Source of the DNA: Gadus chalcogrammus
Lineage: Eukaryota; Chordata; Actinopteri; Gadiformes; Gadidae
NCBI RefSeq assembly: GCF_026213295.1
Contig: NC_079425.1
Coordinates: forward strand, 10,919,909-10,983,908
Reading direction: 5' to 3'
Length of the DNA: 64,000 nucleotides
Shown: in pieces, positions 1 to 14,729 of the stretch
Layout: the number at the start of each line of letters is the position of its first letter
Numbering within the stretch: the first letter of the stretch is position 1
Translations under genes and position numbers: made by a program
The notes under the pieces: model-generated
The model's input: only the letters and a program-made list of their open reading frames with translations
What the model was told of the DNA's origin: nothing
The model's database searches: none

Positions 1-3000
1 GCACTCTAGTCAGTAACAAAGTGACCTGGTTAACAGCGACTGAGGTCTCGCACTTATTATTGACCACACTCAACAACTTTCATAGGTGGTTTTAACTGCT
101 TTGCGTCGAGTGTAAATCATTTTGCAGTGATCTCCAGTTCTTTAAGTCATAATGTTTGGAATCCATTTGTAAGCTATATGTAGACTTTGCTGTAATTAAA
201 CCAACTTGAAAAATGTATGTGGCCGATGTGATTCAAGTGTTTGCAATATGCAGTTAAATTAGAGACTGAATCAATCAGGTTTAAATATCTTGCGACAAGT
301 CTGTGTAAATGGTGTTTCTGGATTCCATTTATAAAAATATTCTGTTACAATATACCTACACATTTTAAACCACCACTCATATCCAGAGTAATAATTCATT
401 GTTTTAATCACCAGCTATTGATAAAGCCTTTACTAAGGTTTTTTTTGCCTGAGGCTTATTCTAAGCTATTACAACATATTAAGGCTATTATGCTAGTGCT
501 ATTTGGTAATTATTAAAAGGCTATTTCTGTTTCTTGATTTGGATTAGCTGAAACCGTACTCACACACATGTGGGCGCATTACAATGATTTTTAATACTAA
601 TATGCTGCCAATCTCAAAGTATGCTAGTCTGTGTTGCTATTGCTGTCTTGGGGAACTATATTGCCTGGGAGAATTATTTACGTATATTTTTCTAGAAATT
701 ATCACATTTTATGTTGCAGGGTGATTACTTTAGTTTACGCTGTTTGTAACCATTTATTAAAAGCAAAATGCCATTGAGGTCATTATTTACACTGATTTTA
801 GGACAGCTAGGGGCACACGTTTCATTTGAACTGGGAAGTCAAAGTTCCCAGTCGTAAATTTAAACTGGAATGCCCACTGGAACGCCCACTGAAGTCAGCT
901 CTTTGACTCAGAAAGTCACAAGATCATCACAATCCTGTCCTCAAGATCCTTGGCCGATCAACAGTAGTGAAAACTTGAGTAATATACTGTTTATAAGCAA
1001 TTGTACAAACACTACTGTACAACTTATATCTGTGTGCATGGTTGTATGCGCAAAATAATACTAATGCATTGTTAACAACTGGTATTCCTAACAATGGCTT
1101 TCAATGGCTAACCTGGCTAGAATTGGTATTGCTAACAATGGCATCTTGGTTTCTCTGGCTTGGGGTACTGGAGCACGGTCAATTTGGCTGTGACATTCCC
1201 AGCAGCAACTTTTGATTGATGGATGAGCAGGAGTGCTTCCTTGAAAGTAAAGAAAAATAAACAGAAGTTTGGAAGAGAAGCAGCAGTGAGAAATAAATAA
1301 AAAGGGTATTTTCAATTAGGTCATCTTTTATAAGATCCCCCAAGGTTGTAATGTACATAAGCACCCTCTTCAGCCACACAACACTATAAATGTTTCCTTT
1401 CTAATTATATTGCCTAGGCATATCACATGGATGAAGCTGAAGCATACTTATATCTCTCATCTCAACTTTATTGATCAGTAACACTCAATAGTAACAATCA
1501 ATATAATATTCAAAAAATATGAATATGATTTTTTTTTGTAAAGGCATTTATTTTGTTTTGTAGGCCTAACAAAGCAAAATCCTTCAAGGTATCCCTGGAG
1601 AAGCTAAAGAAGGGCATGTTGCAATAAATCCATTACTAAACTAAAGTTCTACACTTCTAACTTAACATTTTGGCAATGGTAACTTCATTGAATGATGTGT
1701 TGTATTTGTTGTATCACATTCCTCTAGTTGACACATGGAGCACCAAAGGCTTGTTTCAGGAAGAAGGCAGAGGAGGGGGGATTGTGCTTCTTGCTCCGTG
1801 GTGTGATGGCAGGGAGGCTCAAGCTCTCACAGCTCTGTAATGCCCCTTCCTCAGGGGAAGACTCAAACACAAAGAGGGACCCCATCAGTGGGATGATTGT
1901 TGCAATGGCTGGCCAACATGAAGAAAGTCACCACCACCTCTTTGGAGCTGTACGTTCCCCAAAGAGAGTTTAGCTTTTGTTTTCTCACTATAGAACTATT
2001 CAAGATAACTGCCGTGGACCATATACACACAAAGTGCAAATTACTTTGTGTGTGCCCCATGAAGGAATAGATAACAAAAAAAAAGAATAAAGCTTGTGAG
2101 TACAATTGAGTTATTCAGTATCACTGTATCAATACCTTTCCGAAAAGTGTTGGTATGGCCAACAAATGTTAGTTTTTCTTATGAAAATAACTTAATTTAA
2201 TATTACTGTCTCTTGTCAAAAATAAATGCAGATATATGAAATACAAACCTAGAGATATGACCACAGTACCAACAGTAATTTTGCTCGGTAGCTCGGTTTC
2301 CTTGGTAGCTAAATCGAAATGAAATAAACTAATATTTTAATTTGTAAGTTTGATTATGAACATGATGGGAACTGGATTGTTTTATGGTCACATCCAAAAC
2401 AAAACATTATTGCCCATTCTCTCCATTTCCTGTAATTCTTCACAACAGAGATCCTGCAGAATCGCTCCTCGGTAATAATTAGGCTGATGTATTGAGAATC
2501 AATACATGTAGTCTTTGGCAGTGAGTGAAGTGGGAAAGCACAAGGCACAGGGCCAGCTCATCTTGTCGTGGCGATGAACACATCCAGGTGCACAACAACT
2601 TTCTCAGGCAGAATAGAGCAGTAACAATGCAGGCATCCACTCGAGAGCAATTGTATGAGGCAACTGGAACAATCTTTTTGTTTGACAGCTGTTTGGCTGC
2701 AATCCCATTTTAATGGGTGCATATTTTTGTTGGTTTAGCACGATGACAAATCAAACACTATGCAAACAGAATATCAAAATATTATTATATATTATCAATA
2801 CATATTTTTAAAATGTCTTTCTTAAACATTATTTTTTTCTTATATTTCCTCACATGGCTCTTGGATTATTTACATTTGGACTTGTTTATCACAAGGGGAT
2901 GTACGAGAAGCCTTGATTCCTCCATGCTACTGCAATGTAAGATATTGTATAGTTTTCTACTGTTTATCATTAGTTTGTTTGCTTGCAATGGTTTTGTTTA

Positions 3001-3400
3001 TCTCTTGAAATCCAGTAGATTTCCGGGCGATTGGATGTTGTTTAGTTGTCATCAAAAGGCCCTGATCTATGAAAGTTCTTGTGTTTTGAAGGAGAACTGA
3101 ATATCAGCATTAAAAATTAAATGGTATATTGCAAAACATCACTTCATAGATTTGGGGCAAGTGTTGAAGCAGATGTTCCTGCACTGATGTGTAAATAAGT
3201 GAAATTGTAGATAAAGACACTGAGGAAGCTCTAAGATATTCAGGAAGCAGCCCAGCCCTGCTTCAAACCCCCTCTGTAAAAATAGTGCAAGAGCAGTCAA
3301 AAAACGTTATGGCGCATTTGATTCCAGCATCTTGTTTTAGTTTTCTTCCCTTTTCTCTTCAGCCCCCCTTTCATTCTCGTGTGAACTTGTGGTGAAGGGA

Positions 3401-3403
<3 letters not shown>
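1..3403. other. AT-rich unique-looking DNA, no gene seen
   Basis: I see no domain, convincing splice-bounded exon or transposon end here. All reading frames are short and their translations look random. The sequence is AT-rich with scattered short A/T runs. The frame at 1728-1973 sits in a somewhat GC-richer patch (about 1.73-1.97 kb), but its 81 residues show no motif and I do not call it a gene. Intergenic and intronic DNA are both possible. Confidence 0.5.

Positions 3404-3439
<36 letters not shown>
3404..3439. repeat. (AG)18 microsatellite
   Basis: A pure AG dinucleotide run of 36 bp, followed by a few imperfect units up to about 3450. It lies in an otherwise unique stretch. The Ser-Leu frames on the minus strand here are only this repeat translated. 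Confidence 0.97.
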
Positions 3440-5239
<1,800 letters not shown>

Positions 5240-5450
5240 GTGTCTGTTTGCGTGTTAGTGTTGAAGAGGCTGCCTGTGATTGGTGGTAGGGTGTCAGGAG
5301 CAGATGCAAATGAGTGGAGCGCTGCAGTGTAAAACCAAATCAGAGAAAAAAAGGAAATAAACGAGCTGGAGAGGAAGTGAGAGAGGATGTTGGAGTGTGT
5401 GGAGTTCACAGCCTGGGCTACTTTCACACCTGCAGCCACTGAGCCTGTGT

Positions 5451-5590
5451 CACAGACACACACACATACTCAAATACACACCACACACACACACACACAC
5501 ACACTGCCATACACACAAGCATGAACACACACAAGACTCAGACGCACAAACAGGCGCACTCACAAACACACAAACACACAGACGCCCACA
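5451..5590. repeat. Degenerate CA-rich repeat
   Basis: About 140 bp built from CACA blocks broken by CATA, CAAA and GACG units. It includes a purer core near 5480-5504. This looks like an old, mutated dinucleotide array, in contrast to the pure arrays 230-740 bp upstream. Confidence 0.85.
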
Positions 5591-6378
5591 CCGGATGAGG
5601 AGCTCATGAGACTGTAACAACACACTGCAGCACACCACTTGTGTATCCACTCAATCACAGCCCTGCTAATCACATGCAAATTAATATCCACTTGTCCTCA
5701 GGTCACATCCATCATATTAACAGCCGAACCATAGCAGTGCTACACTTTCACACTCTCTCTGACGATTCCCCTAAAATGACAACAAAACAAAAAAATATAT
5801 AGATACATCTAATCTTATATGTATATTACCATTAATGCCATATATACTTGGCTATATAACAGTTTTTTCATATTCAAACAAATATTTCAAACACAAAAAA
5901 TATATAGATATTTCATCAGATCCTATGGTCCTTACGTGTCATATAACACAGTCAGAGATTTGTATTTAATCATGCTGTTTTGGTTTTATGTGCTGCGGGG
6001 TGGAAACTTTGTGCATCTTTTTTTAATGTAATAAGTGTGGAGAAATGAATTGCCATCTGCTTTCTGATGTATCCAATATGCTACACTAATCTGTCCTGAA
6101 AATAAATGATTGGATTACTTCTGAGCATAATGCTTACACTTCTTTTGATCACACATATGATGATTACATTGAACTGATTAAAATGTATCTACCTTTATAA
6201 TAAATAAAAGATTTCATGAAATAACCACAAAAGTATTTCTACAAAAATTGACATTTTTTAAGTAATGTTAGCTATAGTTATTGATATCTGAGGATAATAC
6301 CTCAATATTAGTTTACTGGTTGAAATTAACAAACTATGCCTAGATAGTGACTTTTTATTTCCTTGAGATGGTTATAAT

Positions 6379-6404
6379 CATTGAGATGGTTTCCCATCTC
6401 AATG
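6379..6404. repeat. 11-bp inverted repeat (hairpin)
   Basis: Arms CATTGAGATGG (6379-6389) and CCATCTCAATG (6394-6404) are perfect complements around a 4-nt loop. A related direct copy, TTGAGATGG, lies just upstream near 6363. Too short for a miRNA precursor. Possibly chance or a transposon remnant. Confidence 0.8.
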
Positions 6405-7096
6405 GCTATTCCATTGTATTTTTTTTCGTAAAGAAATGCTTTATTATTGTCATTTTCATGTACATTGCAACAGGAAAATAAACATGGGTATAATTAGTTG
6501 TAAGTTTGAAGCTTGAATAAACATTATCCCTGCGTTGAACACAGTTCACAATTCACTTCCTCCTCACAAAAGTTTTGCAACATTCAGTAGTAAAAAAAGA
6601 AATGCCCAACTAGAAAATATTGTAGATTATGATACCATGAATATATTTCCTTAATTAAGGTCATCACACAAGCACTTATTATATGGGTTGTTCCACTTTA
6701 AAACGTGAAGCCCCTCGAAGACAGTGCCCCCTAAAACTGATGGTTATGGGCCCCTAGAAAGCACTTGCCCTTGACTTGCAAACACTCCACTAACTATTGC
6801 CACAAAGTTGAAGGCACACCGTCTTATCCAATCAGGCACTTGAAAAACATAAATTATGGACAGAAAAGTGTAGCTACTTCATCATAAGAGGCAGGTTTAC
6901 CAAAAAAATCCTATCAACACACATGCATTGGTATAAGGTATAAGCACTTGACAGAACAAATGGTATTATTGTCCCAGTTAGGAAGCACGATCCGACAAGA
7001 ACAGTTAAATGTAAGACATAAGATGTCACACTTTAGGTACACCAATATGAATAGGCCTGAATAGGATACGTGTGTTTCTGATAACTGTGCAGACTG

Positions 7097-7138
7097 GCAG
7101 TATACACTTTGCAGTATACACGTTGCAGTATACACATG
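7097..7138. repeat. Three-copy 14-bp tandem repeat
   Basis: Three adjacent units start at 7097, 7111 and 7125. Each begins GCAGTATACAC and then varies in its last three bases. Such short arrays usually arise by slippage. Confidence 0.85.
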
Positions 7139-7199
7139 TCAGATATAAAATAAGTAAGCAATTATTTGGTTGAAAACTTTTAAGGAGCAGTTATTGCAT

Positions 7200-7620
7200 C
7201 TATGAGGTTTTCAAGTGGTGTGCCATGAGGCACGTTCAAGTGTGCCAGATCATTTTGAAGGACTCAATGCTTTTTTGTTAAAAATATATAATATATGTAC
7301 GAATGCCCGCCCGCCAAAAACATTTTATCGTCCTGTCAGTGTCGAAGCAACATGGATCTTTTTCAGGGGTAGATAGGAAAGTTATTTCAACATTGTTTAT
7401 CTTACAGTGGAACAGGTAGGAATCAAATGGGTTCCCCGTACGTAAGGTAACCAGACGACCTATTTTGCCCGGACATTTGCCCTCTTTTTGAAACACACTG
7501 CAGGGAGAAAATGCATCCAGGCGGAATTTCAAAATCGTCCTGGATTTTATTACAAAGCCTCATACATGTTCACATTGAATTTGCGTTGCTTTTCTCTGGG
7601 TCGTTCACAAACTAGTTAGG
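7200..7620. mobile_element. Possible decayed hAT-type DNA transposon traces
   Basis: Two short stretches resemble end sequences of fish and vertebrate hAT-type elements. One is around 7210-7250, with repeated GTGTGCCA and GAGGCACGTTCA. The other is around 7440-7545, which reads GTAACCAGACGACC, then GCCCGGACATTTG, then CGTCCTGGATTT. I see no matching terminal inverted repeat pair, target duplication or transposase. The assignment rests on remembered family style and is weak. Confidence 0.25.
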
Positions 7621-8714
7621 CTACACCCTCCCCTGCTCAGTTCTGTTCACTTTGCATTGGTGGAAGTGAGTAGGGGAGAGGTTAAGTAGAGCCTTCTGAT
7701 TGGACGGTTTAAAGTCACCGTCATGTTTTGTATTTATTTTTTTACCATTATTGTTTTATAGGGATAAACATTAACAAATGTATCATACAGGGGATTGATA
7801 AAGTTCTATCTATTGAAGAGAAAGAAACACGGTCATACTTTACACACTTTACCACAGCATTGGCCTACTGAATGCAACAGATATATTTTAAGCATTGGAC
7901 TGAATGCCACATAAATATAAATGTATGTCCTACAATTTCAGGGAAAAGTTTATGCCTCTACTGGTGTTGCTTAGGCCAATAGCCTTTTGAGGCAGTGTTG
8001 TTTCTGAATATAAGTGTTAAGGGCCAATTATGCTTACTATCATACATTAGTCACCATGTCTCTAGACACATTTGTATGCAGTCACATGAATGTATCCCCC
8101 TCCCCCCCACGCCGACAAAATCTCACTCTGAACTCAAAACTGCCTACTATTGTAAAAAGAGTATCTGACAAGAGATTGTCGGATGATTCAAAGATTTATT
8201 AAAAGACAGACACATTGCTCCACGTGGACCATCTCTTCACTGTACCTGAAAATGAATACAGCGACACAGAAACCACTGTACAACAATGTACTCGCTACAC
8301 AAAGACACGTATCCTTCGAGTGGGAAGGTCATTGAGTGCATAAGCAAAATAGCGTCTTCATTTTGCAGTCAAATAGTTGCAGGATGCTGACTGCAAACAG
8401 CATGTAGTTGGGTAGCAACATGGAAAAGCATATATGCAAACTTTAAAGCAATATTATTAACACAGTAAGCATTGTTTGATAATGGCATAACATGTCCTCA
8501 AATACAAAGTACACACGTTAAAAATATAAGTTAGCTGTTCTGGACTTAACTGGTCAGCAGTTTAGGTCAATAAATTATTGCGATGCTGCTACTGAAGTGA
8601 TAGGCTGAGAAATTTAGTTTCCTTTGTTTTAAAAATACCTAATTAATATTTGTTCGAATTCCTTAGTGGGAGGTGAGAGACAATCAAGATAAGACATGGG
8701 TTAAATCTGGATGC

Positions 8715-8755
8715 GACATCTGACTTTTACAACTATGTTGTAAAAGTCAGATGTC
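8715..8755. repeat. Perfect 19-bp hairpin with 3-nt loop
   Basis: Arms at 8715-8733 and 8737-8755 are exact reverse complements, separated only by TAT. After one mismatch two more pairs can form. The sequence around it is plain AT-rich DNA. A perfect stem with a 3-nt loop suggests a young inverted duplication or a MITE core. It is too short for a usual miRNA precursor. Confidence 0.95.
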
Positions 8756-9540
8756 ACATAAAAATTTGGATAATCATGTTCTGCTTAACATCTGTGCTTA
8801 ACAGTTGTGCTAACACGTTACAATCCCTTAACATTTTGAATATTGGGTTGAATTTAGGTTGTGTTATAACATGACATCCATTTTACGTCTTACCTTGACC
8901 TGACTTTATGTTTGGTGGGGTATTTATTTGACTATAATACTGAAATGTATATGTCCACATATCCAATAACCAACCAGATAACCAAATTGCTGTTGGTCGA
9001 ATATGGTTTGTGTCCTGAGGTTATGGTTTGATATTTGGTTTGTCTAAGTAATAAAAGTTTTCCATAACATGAATTAAAGTTAGGGGAAGTCATAGTTTAA
9101 TTTGATCTATTCAGTCGTTGGTGCTCCTATGAAAAATCATATAGTTTTTAAGCCGTAAAAGGCATATTGATTCAGACTGGAAGATAAATTAATATGTCAT
9201 TCATAAACATTTCTTTCAGAGAATCACTTTTTTCTCTATAATTTCCATAGAAATGTTGTGTGCAAATGTGGTAATAGACACATTTATAACATCAAAAGGA
9301 TTCAATTTTCTTTTCAATCACACAACGGTATGAATAGCTTCTCCCATTGAATTCAACAACAAGCAGCCATTACCCCATGCTAAAGGATAAGATGTCACTA
9401 CAGGCTTTCATGAAAGTGTGTCAAACAATCTTTCAATTCTCACATTTGTTCTAAACAAATTGAGTCTGCCAAACAGGTTTATTTCTAATTTGTCTGACCA
9501 GATGGAGGTCTCACCACTGGAAATCACCACTGATGAATTT

Positions 9541-9563
9541 ACACACACACACACACACACACA
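9541..9563. repeat. (AC)11 microsatellite
   Basis: A 23-bp AC run, 26 bp before the long GA array. It forms a compound AC/GA locus with it. Confidence 0.95.
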
Positions 9564-9586
9564 GTTTAAGGTTAGTACATGTAAAC

Positions 9587-9589
<3 letters not shown>

Positions 9590-9673
<84 letters not shown>
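9590..9673. repeat. (GA)42 microsatellite
   Basis: 84 bp of pure GA. Its right flank (9674-9711) is identical over 38 bp to the right flank of the GA array at 16277-16366, so the two loci share an origin. A pure polypurine/polypyrimidine run of this length can form triplex DNA. Confidence 0.98.
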
Positions 9674-9676
<3 letters not shown>

Positions 9677-9711
9677 CAGTTGCTTTAATAAATTAACTCC
9701 AGTTCATATGG
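9674..9711 (+). repeat. 38-bp GA-array flank, copy 1
   Basis: The segment from CTGCAGTTGC to TTCATATGG is identical, base for base, to 16367-16404. In both places it directly follows a pure GA array, and similarity stops sharply after the final GG. This suggests a dispersed repeat carrying its own GA tract, or a local copy event. Confidence 0.95.
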
Positions 9712-12700
9712 CTCATATTTGACAATTAGAGCCGGCTAATTGAGCTTGGTAGATGATTTGGGATGGCCTCTGATAGTCTGTGAAGGCAGACTGTGAATGC
9801 TGTGAGGGCTATGATTTGTTCACAGTAAGCCTCTCAGTGGATGTGGATACTGAGATACCACAGTGGGGTGATGGGTGATGGAGGCTAAATGTAAATATTT
9901 TTACCTCCGTCGAATAATGGCTCTTTTTGACGCAAGACTCAAAGTTAATGACTCTTCTTTAGTATTGTGATGCAGAACTAGAACTGAAAATTGAGACATT
10001 GGTAGACGCACTGCTTTGTTTGTAGATGTAGTGTTGTACACAGCGTCATTAAGAGGAATCAATTATTTCAGAAACAGCATGGAACATGTTTTCATGTCAT
10101 TAGACCAGTTGATTTGTAACGGTTTTTGTTTTGCAATATTTGTGTTTTTTTTTTTTTTTTTCGTGAAATGAAATGTTTATGTTTGAAGATTGCCTGCCAG
10201 TTTTTGTGCATCTGATGGAAACCGCAAAATAAAGCATCCTTCATTGGTTCCAATTAAGTTGCTTATGATCTTGCAATTTGTGTCAATCAGCAGTCTGCAG
10301 AAGTAATCAGGTCAGTGTCGGGTCATTTTCATGATGTCAGGAAAAACATCTTAAATATCTCAAATATTTTGCAAATACGCTGTTTGGTTAACTATATTTC
10401 TATTTTAAAACGTGCATATATTGAGTATCTTGGTTGTATTTTTATCATGATATCGATATGTTATTTCACTTCACACATTTGATCCACGGCTGCAAACAAC
10501 AAACCCATATCAATGAGTATAGATTCATTTAACTCAATGGAGAATAAGGCAGCAAAGGGAATTTCATCTTATCCCAATTATATGGTGGCCAAATTTGACT
10601 TTATTTATTTATGCGACTCGTTGCGGCCCCCGACACACTCCCCCGCCTTCCCCCCCCCAGCGGTCGTCTCTGCTTAGATGCTCTTTAAAAAAAAAAAAAA
10701 ATCCTTTCTTCGATCCTGCAACTCATTGAATAACAAAAGGCTGTCTCGTAGCATTGATCTCGTGCAAAAACCAACTAAGGATCTGCCTTGATTGAATTCC
10801 AGAAGGTTTCATGCAGGCAATGAGGTTTTCATGGCAGCGTAAAACATCTCAATATCCAAGAGAGACGTTGGGGGAACTCATCTGAAGCATGGACCCACCA
10901 TCTGGACTCAACAAATCCAAGCGGCAGCTGCTTCCGCTTCCCATGTCTGATGCACTGAAAATGCCTATATCCTTGGTGAAATATATGAAAATGTGTGAAT
11001 TAAACCAGAACATTGTGTTTGATAGCAATGATTTGCTCTATCGAATGGAAAACGGAATATGATGATTACTATTAAGTCACTCCGGTGACGCTGTGTACAT
11101 GAAGTATTTTAAAGGGCATTGTTGTAATAATAATCACACATGATACATTTTTACATTTGTGCGCATTCTTCAATAAAGAGGATCTTGAATAAGTTATAAC
11201 ATTTTCTCTCCCATCAAGGTACACTCGATTTATACTTTATATTATATTTTATTTATATTATAACGTCCCCTTTTTTTCCCTTTCGATTATTTTCTTTCTA
11301 GTAATTCAGGTCAGATGGGAATGTGCAGGTCCAAGTCATTTGGATGCATCCTTCCCCGAGAGAGCGGCCACTGAGGCTGCAGGAAGACATGAATGCCATT
11401 GCACCAGACAGCATGTTGACTTCTGAGCTCATTGTAGTGACAAGAGAGCTACTTCAGGGTGGATAATTGTATCCTGGGTCTCCAGCACGCAACTTATTAT
11501 TGATTCATGGGGCAGCAGAATGAACTCCTTGTAAACCTATAAAAATATATTTAAGTGTCCATTCTCCTTTGCAAAAATCTCAGCTGCAGCTATCAGCTTT
11601 TGTCACCTCCCAGTCCTCCCCAGCACTGACTGCCAGCTCAGCTTTTAAGGCATCGCGAAGCAGAATGGATCTTATATTTAACAAAGCTGACAGGTTGGAC
11701 AGTAATGTGGTTGTCTGGGCTTTTATTTCATACATGGGATTGGCTTTTGAAAAGCCACAGCACATTAGAATGGAGTGCTTTCTGACAGGCCCCACATGCC
11801 ATGTGTCCTGTGGAGCTACAGAACAGCATCTGTTTTATCCAGAAGTCAAAAAAATATATAAATAGAGGGAGGCAGGGAGGGAGAAAGCGAGAGAGGAGGT
11901 CTCTTAGGCTAGGTCCTGTGCTTCTGATAATTGTTCCATTTAAAAGGCACATTTCTTACATTAAACACTTCACTATGAATGATACCATGGCGGCATCACG
12001 AATTGAATTGAATGCTAAAGATTGTAGATAAACGTAGATATTGCACGGAAAATGTACCTTATATTAACATTAATATATTTTTTATGCATTTGAACAATTC
12101 ACAAGCCACATACTTGTGAATTGTTGAGCATTGACTGCAGGTCTGCTCTGTGTTCATGTGGAAGCAATAAACCATGCCAACGTGGCACCTTTTTAAGTAT
12201 AAAAGTGAAGATCACAATATCGACTTGTCTGTTCACCCTAGATAAGCCCCGTTTTGTGCACTTTTCAATTCAACAAATCAAATGGAAAGACATATTTTTG
12301 TATTATTTGGAAGTTGCTTCCTTGTAATTTCTGACATTAATATTGTGCTATTGTAGGAAGACCGAGCTCTGAGGTCACAACAAATTGGCCTTATGAAAGT
12401 CTTTATTTGTTCCCTGCACTGGGTACACCAGGCTGCAAGGCAATTGGTTCTCTTCACTTTCCACATAGGCTATTAGCATTTCTTCCTAAGTGAACCTCTT
12501 TTAATAAGGTAAACCCCCTTGCATCACATCATATCATATATAAAGACATCATTCAAGAATAGTAGTCGACAACCTCGCAACTTGATTCGACAACCTTTCA
12601 ATCAATTTAAAGTTTAAGAAAAAAATACCCAAACACTCACACACACTTATAAAAGAACCTCCTATATTTAAACCCCTTTTGTCTGCCTGTCCCTCATAGC

Positions 12701-13436
12701 AGACTTCACTCATACCCTCCACCTCCCTGTCATTTCCCTGCTATATATTTCTCCAGCTCTAGAAGGGGTACATTTGTACAGACACCAAATTTTCTTCATC
12801 TTCCAATGACCTGCTGATGACATCCACCTCATCAATAAACTAACTTTACATTGTAAAATGTGTGGTCTGTACTCATGAATTAGTAGCAGATTGCAACCCA
12901 AAGAACTTCCACTGCAAAAATGTTAGTTGACTCTAAAATGATAGTCAACCCGTTGTACATAAAAACACCTACAAACTGACATTCTCAAACGAAGAATTTA
13001 TAGAGGCCAAAAACAGAAAAAAACAAAAACACTGAGAAAGAGACAAGAAATGGATAATGATCTAATTTTAGAGACAATGGCGTGAATAGCCAAAAAACAA
13101 CCGCTTCAATGGGGGAAATAGGAAATGACTGACGACTATCATCTGCCTATTGCAATGAATGCTTCTGGGACACTGACCAAAACGTAGAGAATTGACAGGA
13201 AGTCCTACACATGTTGCTGCTTCGTGATTGTGAGGGCGTAGAGGAAAAGGGCGTGGCTGGTGGAGGCTTATGGACCTGGCATGCCCAGACAGAGTCATTG
13301 TGTGGTGAGCATTACTCAGTATGCTCACACACTGCTGGGCTGGCTGTTCACCAGCAACACCAGTCAGGCCGCTTCTATGGCTGTGATTAGCAGTGTCACC
13401 CTCAATGCAGATGGCCCACATTCTGGAGGTGCCAGG
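9712..13436. other. Unique DNA, possible regulatory stretches, no gene
   Basis: No recognisable coding sequence. A T17 run lies at 10145-10161, and C- and A-rich runs at 10650-10700. The stretch at about 11330-11840 has more balanced composition and few simple repeats, which could mean constraint. Open frames exist on both strands there, but none shows a domain. Degenerate AC units occur near 12630. Confidence 0.45.
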
Positions 13437-13451
13437 GAGAGGGAGCGTTGT

Positions 13452-13620
13452 GGAAAGAGAGAGATAAACGAAAAAGAAAAGAGAGAGAGAGTAAAAAGAG
13501 AGAGACAAGAGAGACAAAAGAGAGGGAGAGAGAGAGAAGAGTAAAAGAGAGAGAGAGAGAGAAGTGAGAAAGAGAGAGAGCAAGAGAGCGAGAAATAGAG
13601 CCAGAGTGAGATCAAAGAGC
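13452..13620. repeat. GA-rich polypurine tract
   Basis: About 170 bp of almost only A and G on the plus strand, built from GAGA blocks with AAAA and single C/T interruptions. The long Leu/Ser-rich minus-strand frame at 13068-13652 is largely this tract translated and is not a gene. Confidence 0.9.
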
Positions 13621-13854
13621 GGGAATGTAACGGCTGGTGTGAACACAGGCAAGAGGACTCAACTCAGGAGACAGTCAGACATACCGGACAAAAAGAGACA
13701 AAGGTGTTGTCTCGAAAAACTAACCAGGAATACCAAACTCAAAATAATTAAACGCTTGTAAAAAAATGAATTGACAGAGAGAGAGAGAAAAAAACACATA
13801 GACTAAATGGACTAATGGACTCTCCATCACAGGGTTGTCTCTTGCATCGTGGAA

Positions 13855-13976
<122 letters not shown>

Positions 13977-13984
13977 GGGGGCAC

Positions 13985-14270
13985 TGTAAGGGATCTGGGG
14001 AGCCTGAATCGCACAGCTACCGGGTTCATCACATGGAACTGGTTAGAGACCCACAAACCGGGAAGCAAATTTGCTGGCTACCACTCAAAGGGGAAGGTCC
14101 CGTGTGGAAAGCCGTACCTTCTGCCCGGGCCTGTAGATGGGGGCGATTTTCTGAGGAGCACCTGCTAGACCCGGCTAAATGGGAACCGACACTGACGAAT
14201 AAGAGGGGACACTGACCTCTGTCTCCAGGTCAGAGAACAGCAGTGGCTGGTAACCGTAGGCACAATGAAG
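13985..14270 (-). pseudogene. Ty3/gypsy integrase C-terminal remnant
   Basis: On the minus strand one frame gives AYGYQPLLF, then, after frame breaks, YRPGQKVRLSTRDLPL and, near 14040-13990, MNPVAVRFRLPRSL. These are the typical end of fish gypsy integrases: a GYQP-type segment followed by the GPY/F-like module with its 'W/RLSTRDLPL' strand. Frame changes and stops within about 95 codons make it a pseudogene. It is truncated by the TG array. Confidence 0.82.
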
Positions 14271-14302
14271 GGATGAGACTATAAGCAGGGCCAGGTAAGG
14301 TG

Positions 14303-14715
14303 TTATGTGCGCAATCTACTCATATGAGGATACAATCGAGGTGGATCGGTTCTGGGAAACGATGTGATACCCGGAGGAGAGACTGCTCGTGGCATCAAGA
14401 AGATAACAAAAAGCCTGATATTGATTAGCTGTGGCCCCCGATGTGGCCCCACATTCATAGGGAATTCATGAAAATGGAAAACGTGATAACATTGTCTCTG
14501 CTGTCTCCTTGGCGAACAGCAGCTAGGCACAGAAATGAAGTGAACCATCTTGGAGAACCTCTCCATCACCGTAAGAGCAAGGGTTTACCTTCAGAGGGTG
14601 CACAAGAGACCAGGAGGTCTCCTGGTCTCGTTGGGAGATCTTCTTTCAGGAGCACACAAGACAGGTGTCCACATGTTCCCCAACTTCCCTCTCCGTGGAC
14701 GGCCACCAGGAGCGT
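14303..14715 (-). pseudogene. Ty3/gypsy integrase zinc and core domain remnant
   Basis: The minus strand gives a WWPSTEREVGEHVDTCLVC segment near 14715-14650, the end of the HHCC zinc-binding region with its CxxC. About 80 bp later it gives MERFSKMVHF (14560s) and then HVFHFHEFPMN and RGPQ, the core-domain stretch around the second catalytic Asp of gypsy integrases. In this copy the expected 'SDRGPQ' reads GPHRGPQ, so the catalytic Asp appears lost. The linker between zinc region and core is largely deleted. Confidence 0.85.
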
Positions 14716-14729
14716 CGCTTGAGGACAAA

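Larger units (their letters stand above)
5591..9540. other. AT-rich DNA with small structured elements, no gene
   Basis: No recognisable coding sequence in nearly 4 kb. Inside it are a short hairpin (6379-6404), a three-copy 14-bp tandem repeat (7097-7138), weak DNA-transposon traces (7200-7620) and a perfect 19-bp hairpin (8715-8755), all listed separately. The rest is plain AT-rich sequence. Confidence 0.5.

Noticed and set aside
8885..8945. Minus-strand acceptor/donor pair bounding about 46 nt
   Set aside because: The acceptor lacks a pyrimidine tract and the peptide would be only 15 residues; not credible.
13068..13652. 194-codon minus-strand frame rich in Leu, Ser and Phe
   Set aside because: It is the complement of the GA-rich tract read as Ser-Leu repeats. 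The remainder has no motif or start context.
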